Made by a program: the position numbers and the translations under genes. A stretch of DNA of 64,000 nt from Podospora comata (taxonomy: Eukaryota; Ascomycota; Sordariomycetes; Sordariales; Podosporaceae). The stretch lies in contig CP071499.1 of the NCBI GenBank assembly GCA_017354895.1, positions 2,976,001 to 3,040,000 on the forward strand, written 5' to 3'. The notes under the pieces are model-generated. The model was not told where the DNA came from. It made no database searches and worked only from the letters and a program-made list of their open reading frames with translations. Positions 56,678-64,000 of this stretch are shown here, in pieces (position 1 is the stretch's first letter; each line of letters opens with the position of its first letter).

Positions 56678-57898
56678 CTATGACAAGAAATCCTTAAAAA
56701 CCTCTGCGGGATTTGTTCGCTCAAAGGCCACCGCATGAGGCGCATCATGATGGTGGTGGTGGCGGCGGCTCCGAGCTTCCGGTTTGCGCATTGCCTGAAC
56801 GAGGGCTGGCAATAGGCTCTCGGTGGATATCTCGGTTCTCACCCCCTGACCCCCTGCCTGCTTCGGATCCAAATCGGTGAAAAAGGCCTCTTCCCCTCTC
56901 ACACCGCCCATGTTTATTACTGCAATGGGCATCCCTCTGTCTTTGGCGCGCTTGGCTAGCCGCCAGGCAGAGTATGTCGCGAGAGAGGTACCCATCACGA
57001 GCAACCTGCCGGCGTTATCGATGGTCTTGTCAGCGTCATGCTTGACTTCGGGAGAGATGCTGTCGCCAAACATGACCACGGCCGGCTTCAATATACCGGC
57101 ATTGCTGATGGGCTCCAATGCGCCGTCCTGATCTACCTCGACCACACCCTTGGTGCCATCTGCCAATGGTGGTGGGCGAGTCAGGCATGTTGGACAGGCT
57201 GGATACCGAAAGGTGGTGTATGGCGCGCCGGGGACCTCAACATCGCCATCGGCGTTCATCTTGACGCCCCGCGTCCGCTTCTCGTTTGGGTCCTCGGTTT
57301 CTAATGCTCCAGAGGAGATGGCTTCTTTCAGAAAGTCTTTCCAAACCGGATTCAATCTGGCTAACTCGGTTTGAAAGACATCTCTCGGGTACTCATTTCG
57401 GCAGGTGATGCAGACGGCAGACCGGAGATAGCCGTGGAGTTCAACTGTGGGCATGTCCGGGTGGGCTCGAGGGTGGAACGAGTCGACGTTTTGAGTGATG
57501 ACGCCTTTCACGACACCGAGTTTCCCGAGGTCTCGGATGGCGTAGTGGCCAGAGTTTGGGTTGGCCATGCTCATGGTCGTCCAACCGAGGAAGCTTCTCG
57601 CCCAGTATCGCTTTCTGGTCTCATGGCTGGAGATGAACTCGTGGTGGTAGATGGGGCGGTGAGTCTTGTTGACGCGATAGGTGCCCTTGACGCCTCGGTA
57701 ATCGGCCAGTCCGCTTGCTACTGAGAGGCCGGCGCCGGTGAGGACGACTGTTGAGGGGGGTAGGCCTGATGGGGGTGGGTTGTGGAAGAACTCTTGGAGG
57801 GCGGTGATGGCGCCGGGGAGGGTGGATGCTGATGGGGGGATGATGTTTGGTGGTGGGAGGAGATCTCGGTAGGGGATTCGCATGAATGAGGTTGGCAT
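56678..57898 (-). CDS. Sirtuin, class II (SIRT4-like) NAD-dependent deacylase
   Basis: Predicted 406-residue single-exon Sir2-family enzyme. The NAD motif GAGLSVASGLADYRG starts at residue 55, TQNVDS at 135-140, and the catalytic His is H155 in VELHGYL. Four zinc Cys are seen (C163, C166, C235, C238). FGDSISPE and GTSLATYSAW complete the fold. QNVDSFHPRAH replaces the usual QNVDGLH and, with GAGLSVASGLADYRG, points to the SIRT4 branch that is mitochondrial in animals. The spacer between Cys pairs (about 68 residues) is long. A basic, His-run tail (SRRHHHHHDAP) precedes the end. A weak N-terminal presequence is possible. It is divergent from the MMT-type carrier gene across 620 bp. Confidence 0.92.
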   Translation of the reverse strand: MPTSFMRIPYRDLLPPPNIIPPSASTLPGAITALQEFFHNPPPSGLPPSTVVLTGAGLSVASGLADYRGVKGTYRVNKTHRPIYHHEFISSHETRKRYWARSFLGWTTMSMANPNSGHYAIRDLGKLGVVKGVITQNVDSFHPRAHPDMPTVELHGYLRSAVCITCRNEYPRDVFQTELARLNPVWKDFLKEAISSGALETEDPNEKRTRGVKMNADGDVEVPGAPYTTFRYPACPTCLTRPPPLADGTKGVVEVDQDGALEPISNAGILKPAVVMFGDSISPEVKHDADKTIDNAGRLLVMGTSLATYSAWRLAKRAKDRGMPIAVINMGGVRGEEAFFTDLDPKQAGGQGVRTEISTESLLPALVQAMRKPEARSRRHHHHHDAPHAVAFERTNPAEVFKDFLS

Positions 57899-58518
57899 TG
57901 TTGGGTGGGAATAGATGAGACTAGATGGAGACGGGAGATGTAACCGAGATATCAGATCTTTTGATATTTAGCTGATAAAAGACGTCATGACATCAAATGG
58001 AAAGATGCGGCTGAAGACACGGCACTTCCCACCACTTCCCCCAGAATGTGAAGTGCGGGGCAGAGCTTAGCGTCCTTCGCTTGGCTGCTTGGCTGCTGTG
58101 GGATTCCGTTGAACCCCTGTTAGATGGCACTAATCCAGGAATGCAGCCATCTTCAGGGCACTGCAATTGGGGATGCAGCTTTGAGTGGTCGGTGGTGCGA
58201 TGTCGGGCCATTATTTTCGAGCACCTCATTCTCATGTGGGTGTCCACCACCTCTTTTTTTTTTTCAGATCCTAAAAGTTCGAAATAAGCAGTTCTCTTGT
58301 TGATACTCACCTTTTGTGTTAATTTCTTTGGTGTCTTATCGGTCGATAAGGGACATTTTGTTTCATTCTCTTCCTCTCGCTCCCTCACTCAAGTCGCTCC
58401 ATTATCAACCGACCGACCTCTCCGAAGAAGCCGTTATTTACAATATTTGCCATTGAACACGATTACTGGGGCGGTTCAAGACGCAATATCAACTCTCACT
58501 CACCTCCTGTAACCCCAG
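57899..58518. promoter_or_regulatory. Divergent promoter between the sirtuin and the metal carrier
   Basis: 620 bp between outward-facing start codons. A T run lies near 58254-58264. No specific factor site was recognised. Confidence 0.55.
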
Positions 58519-60109
58519 ATGCTCGGCTGCAGGCCATGTCCGGGATTGCGCATCTGTGCGACGACGTCTCCGGTAGCAGCGTCGTTACGGCTCCGTCTAA
58601 CAAGACAGGCATGGAGCTATCATCCTCCATTGTTATTTCAATTTAGCCCGAGAACACATCACCCACTTCGGCCACCACCACCACCACCCCTACAACGACG
58701 CGTGTACTACACTGCCCTCTCCCCAGCCTCCAGGGTGGCCTTTTCCGACCGTTCTTTACATCCCAATTCCTCCTTCTCCACAACAGACAATTACTTCTCT
58801 ACAACAACAAGACCAACAACGTCGTCATCACCACCACAATCACCCCTGAAAATGGGTCAACAACACCGCACTCACGCCGGCCACAGTCACGGCCACCACC
58901 ACCACCACCACGACAACATCTACCTCACCTCCCAAAACAAATCCGACGCCGGCGTCCGCATCACCAGAATAGGCCTCTATTCCAACCTCGGCATGGCCAT
59001 CGCCAAAGGCCTAGGAGGCTACGCCTTCAACTCCCAATCCATGATCGCCGACGCCTGGCACTCCCTCACCGATTTGGCGTCTGACGTCCTCACCCTCGCG
59101 ACCGTGTCCTGGTCCCTCCGCCCACCAACGGCCAACTTCCCGTTGGGCTTTGGAAAAGTCGAGAGTCTCGGCTCGCTGGGGGTGTCTAGCATGTTGCTAT
59201 TTGGAGGAATATTCATGTGCATGTCCAGCTGCGAGACTCTCTACGCTCACATAATGTTGGATCCCGCCGCGGCGGCAGAGGCGCTGTCACATGGACATGG
59301 TCATCACCATCATGGGCATGGGCATGGGCATAGTCATGGAGGAGGAGCGCCGAGTCTACACGCTGCTTGGCTTGCGGCTGGTACGGTGGCTGTTAAGGAG
59401 TGGTTGTATCATGCCAGTGCGTATATATCCCCTTCCCCTTCCCCCAACCCTTTCCCATCCCATCACTAACTAACCTTTTTTTCCCCGTGCAACAGCAATG
59501 AAAGTAGCCCGCGAAAGAAAATCCTCCGTCCTGGCGTCAAACGCGGTACATCACAGGGTTGACTCTTTAACCGGCATCGTAACCCTCCTTGCCATCCTCG
59601 GAGCGAACTTTTTGTCGAATGCGGCCTGGCTTGACCCCGTCGGCGGGCTGTTGATCTCTTTACTTGTCATCAAAGCTGGGTTGAGCAATACACTCTCTGC
59701 GCTGTACGAGCTCGCTGATCGGTCTATTGATGAGGAAGTTCGCAGTTCGATCAAGTCACAGGTTTCAAAGAGTATTGGAGAGCTAGGGGAGTCGGGGAAC
59801 GTGGAGTTGACGGACGTGAGCGGGGTCAAGTCGGGGCAGAACTATCTTGTTGATTTGGAGCTGGGGGTTCCGGGGGATTGGACGGTGGAGCAGGTGAGAC
59901 AAGTGGAGGAGAAGGTTAGGGAAAGGGTCGGGGGGAAGGTGAGGGGGGTGAGGAGGGTTAGGGTGAGGTTTGTTCCTACAGGGCTGGAAGGGGGAAGGGG
60001 GCTGGGGGAGGAGTTTATTGCTGGTGAGGTTAGTGCTAGGAGTAGCCCTGAGCCCGAGGAGGAGGGGAATGGGCATGATCATGGGCATGAGCATAAGAAG
60101 GAGTTGTAA
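58519..60109 (+). CDS. MMT1: Mitochondrial cation diffusion facilitator, Mmt1/Mmt2-like
   Basis: Predicted 503-residue carrier. Exons 58519-59416 and 59496-60109 join across a 79-bp intron to give LYHATMKVARERKSS. In yeast, Mmt1/2 are mitochondrial iron carriers. Motifs are typical: VRITRIGLYSNL start of TM1, ADAWHSLTDLASD, FGKVESLG, and NAVHHRVDSLTG (HHRVD metal site). About five to six membrane segments are visible, and a cytosol- or matrix-type C-terminal domain follows (ADRSIDEEVRSS). A 110-residue basic Ser/Thr/Pro lead looks like a presequence. His clusters sit just after it (HGHHHHHHDN) and between TM segments (HGHGHHHHGHGHGHSHG). An in-frame ATG at 58852 would skip the presequence. 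The tail is His/Glu-rich. Confidence 0.92.
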
Positions 60110-60709
60110 AGGGGAAAGGAGGGGAGGAGTATTGTATGGAATGACAACAGCAGGCTGGGGAAAGAAGGCGTGGGTTACTTGCACATATTTGTTTACTTTT
60201 ACTTTTACTGTACTTAGTTACTAGATTTATATAGCAGGACACACAGCTGACAAACAGAACATGAAAAATTTGATACCCTAGCCGCAACTGTACACAAGCA
60301 AGCATGGGTGATATTGAGCATGGGATTGACACTACCGGTACAGCTAATCATGGACGCGATTCTTCTTCGGAGATGAACAACTGTGAGCTCGATCTATTCT
60401 GATGTCCAGCTCCCAAAATGGTTCTTCAGATCAATGACACACAAGCACACGCGCAGGCAAACGTCATTCTTGTCCCACCAAGCAAGGCTTCCCCCCCTGT
60501 CATGTCCAAGCACATGGCATTCAGGGACACACCCTTCACAACAAGAGAGTAGACAAACCAAGCCTCTCATTTCAGGGGCTACCCAGGTACATATCGACAG
60601 CTACAGCTACTCAACAAACCCCCCATCCCACATCCCATAACCCCATAATCCCATAACCCCATAACCCCATAACCCCATAATCCCATAATCCCATACTGCC
60701 TTCTACCCC
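60110..60709. other. Convergent 3' region with CCCATAA repeats
   Basis: It lies between the stops of the metal carrier (+) and aspartyl aminopeptidase (-), and no gene is seen. A run of CCCATAA/CCCATAAT-type units lies at 60618-60696. Confidence 0.6.
60618..60696. repeat. Short tandem repeat, CCCATAAC/T unit
   Basis: About ten imperfect 8-10 bp units next to the aminopeptidase stop. Its 3' untranslated region on the minus strand would therefore be rich in TTATGGG. Confidence 0.8.
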
Positions 60710-62428
60710 CTAATCAACAACCAAGCCCCCCTCCAACCCCCCATACCCCTCCAAAAACCCCTCAAACAACCCAATCGCATGCTCCACGTCCCAGCTCCCC
60801 CCCATCTCCCTGATACTGTGCATCGCCAGCTGCGGGTTCCCCAGATCCAACGTCCTCACCCCCAACTTGGCGCTCAGCATCGGCCCAATCGTGCTCCCAC
60901 AGGGACTGTCATTCTTGACCACAAACAGCTGCAGCGGCACCCCCTTCCTCCTCGCGCACTCCTTCACCAGCACAATCCCCGGCGAATTCGTCGCATACCT
61001 CTGATTGGCATTAATCTTGATCACCGTCCCCTTGTTCATCTGCGGCTGGTGGTTCCGTTCATACTTGCCCGCATAATTCGGGTGAACAGCATGCGCCATG
61101 TCCGCCGAGATCAAAAAGCTTTTCGCGAGGGTCTGCTCAAAGGCTGTTTCGTTGCTTTCGGATTGTTGGTTCCCGTCGACCCCAGGGAGGACGGACAGCC
61201 GTCTGAGGACAGCCGGCAGCAAGTTAGAGTCCGCTCCATGGGCGCTCAAACTCCCAATCTCCTCGTGGTCAAAACACGCCACCAGCCTGATCCCCGTCTC
61301 CTCCTCCAGACCCTTCCCATCCTTCACACTCCCAATCAGAGCCTTGACCGCACAAAACGTCATGTCCAAGTTATCCAACCTCCCGCTGTAGATAAACTCC
61401 TCATTCATCCCGCCCAAAACCGCCTTTTGCGTGTCATACAAGATCAGCTCGAAATCCTGAACGTCCTCCACTTTGTCCACCCCGGCCTCTTTGGCAATGA
61501 GTTTCAAAAACTCCGAATGATGTCTCTCGTCAATAGCCTTCAGCGGCTCAAACTCCTCCTCTTTCCCTTCCTCGACATCCCCCTTCTTGTTGAGAACCTC
61601 CTCCACCAACCCCGCAATAGGCACCATCTCCTCCTCCTTATTCGGATCAAAATTGCTCTGCCTATGCAAATGAATCGCCAAGCTCGGGATCCTCACAATC
61701 GGCTTCTCCACCCTCACCAACCTCTGCTCAAACCCGCCCTCTTTTACCCTGACGAGCACCCTCCCCGCCACCGACAAATCCCTATCGAACCAGCTGTGCC
61801 AGATCCCGCCCCCGTACGTCTCGACACCGACCTGGAGGTACCCGTTCGCGGTGCGTTTGCTGACTGGCTTGACACGGAGGCAGGGGGAGTCAGTGTGCGC
61901 GCCGATCATGGCGATGGGGTTGCCGGGGGACCATCGAGACCCGACGGCGAAGGCGATGAGGGAGGAGGCGTTGCGGGTGAGGTAGTATTTACCTCCGGGA
62001 GAGATGGTGGAGGAGGTCCAGGGGGTGCGTTCGGAGATGGGGTGGAAGCCTGCTTTTTGGAGGAGGGAGGTGGCGGTTTGGACTGCGTGGTAGGCTAGAC
62101 GGGGGGGGTTAGTTGATGGGAGGAAAGGAAGGGGAGGGGGGGACAAACGGGTGGGAGAAGCGTTGACAAAGTCGAGGAACTCGTGGGCGGAGGCGGGAGG
62201 GGGTGCCATTTTGGATGAGGTGGAGGAGAAGTAATGGCAGGGCACGCGAGCTGTTGTATAATGAAGAGGTCGAAGTCGAACTGGGGTTTTCAAAGAGGGG
62301 CGAGCAATAGAAGAAGAAAACGAGGTGAACGCCCTTTTACAAGCAGCAGCAGCAGTGGTGTGTTGTTTTGCTGTTATTGTTGTCCTCAACGCAATTCGCT
62401 GGTGATGGCAGCTTTTTATACACAGCAT
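60710..62428 (-). CDS. APE4: Aspartyl aminopeptidase (M18 family)
   Basis: Predicted 572-residue single-exon M18 metalloprotease that removes N-terminal Asp/Glu. Metal and catalytic motifs are intact: GAHTDSPCLRVKP (H178, D180), SGRLDNLDM, FDHEEIGS, SADMAHAVHP and STIGPMLSAKLG. The first 73 residues are basic and Ser/Thr/His-rich, like a mitochondrial presequence. The M18 fold starts just after M74 (MAPPPASAHEFLDFVNASP, position 62209). Yeast Ape4 has no such lead and is cytosolic or vacuolar, so two start sites could give two localisations here. ATG at 62428 is the first in frame; the frame has no stop between it and 62209. An upstream intron replacing this lead cannot be excluded. Confidence 0.93.
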   Translation of the reverse strand: MLCIKSCHHQRIALRTTITAKQHTTAAAACKRAFTSFSSSIARPSLKTPVRLRPLHYTTARVPCHYFSSTSSKMAPPPASAHEFLDFVNASPTRLSPPPLPFLPSTNPPRLAYHAVQTATSLLQKAGFHPISERTPWTSSTISPGGKYYLTRNASSLIAFAVGSRWSPGNPIAMIGAHTDSPCLRVKPVSKRTANGYLQVGVETYGGGIWHSWFDRDLSVAGRVLVRVKEGGFEQRLVRVEKPIVRIPSLAIHLHRQSNFDPNKEEEMVPIAGLVEEVLNKKGDVEEGKEEEFEPLKAIDERHHSEFLKLIAKEAGVDKVEDVQDFELILYDTQKAVLGGMNEEFIYSGRLDNLDMTFCAVKALIGSVKDGKGLEEETGIRLVACFDHEEIGSLSAHGADSNLLPAVLRRLSVLPGVDGNQQSESNETAFEQTLAKSFLISADMAHAVHPNYAGKYERNHQPQMNKGTVIKINANQRYATNSPGIVLVKECARRKGVPLQLFVVKNDSPCGSTIGPMLSAKLGVRTLDLGNPQLAMHSIREMGGSWDVEHAIGLFEGFLEGYGGLEGGLVVD

Positions 62429-64000
62429 TTGAGAGCAAGAGATTTAAGAAAAAAAAAGAAAGAAAAAAACGGAATCAGTAAAAAGAAGAAACAGCTGCTT
62501 GGGTGGTGGCTCGCTCTTTCACTCTCTCTTACGTTTTTGGCGGGGTAAAAACTGCTAGTTCTCCCTTTCAGGTCACAGCTTGCAGCTCGGAGGGCGGGGG
62601 AAGGAAGGTCAACATCATCACCCCACTGGCCTGATGGAGTCGGTAGCCGCGGTGGGGTTCCGTGGGGCCGGCGCGGGAGGGGAGAAGGGGGGAGGGGGGA
62701 GGGTTCCTTGTTGGATTTATCATGAAATATTGTCTGTGGAGGGTATATATGTGATGCTTTTTTTCTCTCAACTGTTGAGCTTTAGATTTTGCTATTGGGT
62801 TAATGATGGGCTCAATAGGTATTTTGCTCTGGAAGCTTTCATCCCCAACCCGCCCGTCCCATCGAAACCCATACAACCAATCAAACACCCGGCATTACCT
62901 ACCCACCGTGCCTACGCATCCCCTCTCTCTCCCGCTTCCCCACTTCCTTTCACCTCCCCGCCGAACCACTACTCGGCACGAGAGCGGCCCGATGATCAAC
63001 AGCAAGGACCGGGAAGCGTCTAAGCTATCCCGCCACTCCGTCTTCACCATCACCAAACAGGCAGCTCCGGAACTACCTACCACCACGACTTCCCAAATCC
63101 AAAAACCCATGACAGGAGTTGAGCCTCAATCAGTCACCCTCACCGAATTGGATTACACGTAGGGTGACCGACCGCCTGGCCTAATACGGTTGACACGAGT
63201 GAGTGGGCAGGCAGGCCTGGGGAAGGTGTCTATCTGGCCGCCTGAATCTCGCCTCACCTTTTTTGCCTTGCCTCGCCTGGTCAGGCAAGATAGGGAGGGA
63301 GGCCTTGCAGCGGGCACGGGGTACAGCCATGATGCCAGCCCTACCAGGCACCAAGCAGGAAGGGTCCTGCTCTTTTGTAATGTTAGCAAGTGGTGATTGG
63401 TTGGACAGCGGTGTTGTAGGTAGGCTGCCTCTTGTAGAGTTCGATAAAGGGATATGGCACGATAATGACTGTTGCGCTTCACAATCGCAGTGGAAAAAGA
63501 AAAGGCCTATTGGTTCTACTTTAGTCATTTAAACACACCAGGTGGTCAGTCGCGTGGGCTGGTGAGAGGCCTTCTTGGGGATGACCACCTCGGAGGCTTG
63601 CATCTGCTTTGCTGTCAGTGTATCTTGTGCATTTCACACTCGCTTCGACTCGGTAAACACCTGCTGCATTTGGATGAGCACTTGAACTTCATTTGCAAAG
63701 TCCCATGCTTTGCATCTTGCAGTGTCCAAAAGCAAACATCTATTCTTATCTCCAAGCCCAGCACCATAGACACCTAGGCAACTTTCTCGAAGCGACTCAT
63801 TCTCAGTCCGATCCTTGGTTCAAAATCTGAAACGCTTCTTCTAGAGGCAAACATCCTTCCTGGAGCTAGTCTCGGGGTTTGCATCAACGAAAAGAGGTTT
63901 GTTTGCTTGTTATGCTTCTATTCTGGAGTATTACTTACCCTTCTTGCTGAGCGATTCCACCAGCAATTATTCCCGTCTGTTACCATGAGGCTCAACATGA
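62429..64000. other. Right-edge stretch with no supported gene
   Basis: It holds the aminopeptidase promoter and leader at its left, then CT-rich and GC-balanced DNA without a convincing frame. An ATG at 63985 in the context TTACCATGAGG could start a gene that runs off the window, but only five codons are visible. Confidence 0.5.

Noticed and set aside
60779-62098. A 439-codon open frame on the plus strand opposite the aminopeptidase
   Set aside because: It is antisense to a clear M18 enzyme with all motifs. Its protein is Arg/Pro/His/Leu-rich without domain features, as expected of a mirror frame in high-GC coding DNA.
63985-64000. An ATG in the context TTACCATG at the window edge
   Set aside because: Only five codons are visible, so no coding call can be made.

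Overview
The window looks like nuclear chromosomal DNA of a filamentous ascomycete, most likely a sordariomycete of the Sordariales type. The evidence is short spliceosomal introns (14 inferred, 53-89 bp, mostly with GTRNGT donors and CTAAC/CTGA-like branch sites), CA/CT-rich leaders before start codons, a fungal Zn2Cys6 regulator, a SesB-NACHT-ankyrin NLR, and protein sequences close to remembered Neurospora or Podospora relatives. Sixteen protein genes are supported. I see no tRNA or rRNA gene, no CRISPR array and no recognisable transposon.

Layout. 1-8 kb: DBP8 (+), then a divergent pair, thymine 7-hydroxylase-like dioxygenase (-) and isoorotate decarboxylase-like amidohydrolase (+). Together they would convert thymine to uracil. 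8-11.4 kb: a large Zn2Cys6 regulator (-) with more than 5 kb of gene-free DNA upstream. 16.7-28.3 kb: KRI1 (-), a Rab5 GTPase (+), a RING protein with an RS/RD-rich tail (+) and a septin-like GTPase with a C-terminal membrane segment (+). 28.3-36 kb: an accessory island holding one 1861-residue NLR. It has a serine-hydrolase head, a NACHT domain and an ankyrin tail with 12 near-identical 34-35 residue units. The same 21-bp minisatellite lies on both sides. 36-45.5 kb: gene-poor DNA with one acidic conserved fungal protein. 45.5-62.4 kb: a dense housekeeping block with IBA57, a DNAJC17/Cwf23-like J protein, separase, a single-pass mitochondrial-type protein, a class II sirtuin, an MMT-type metal carrier and aspartyl aminopeptidase. 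62.4-64 kb: no gene seen.

How they fit. Housekeeping roles cover ribosome biogenesis (DBP8, KRI1), splicing or RNA processing (J protein, RING-RD protein), endosomal traffic (Rab5), chromosome segregation (separase) and mitochondrial Fe/S or metal handling (IBA57, MMT). The likely pathway pair is T7H plus IDCase. The likely self/non-self recognition gene is the NLR. A signal not tied to one gene is that most housekeeping genes are C-rich on the coding strand in the 5' half and G-rich in the 3' half, while the NLR lacks this. Exon joins are my inference from reading frame, splice motifs and family conservation. Family names rest on remembered sequence features, not on a search.
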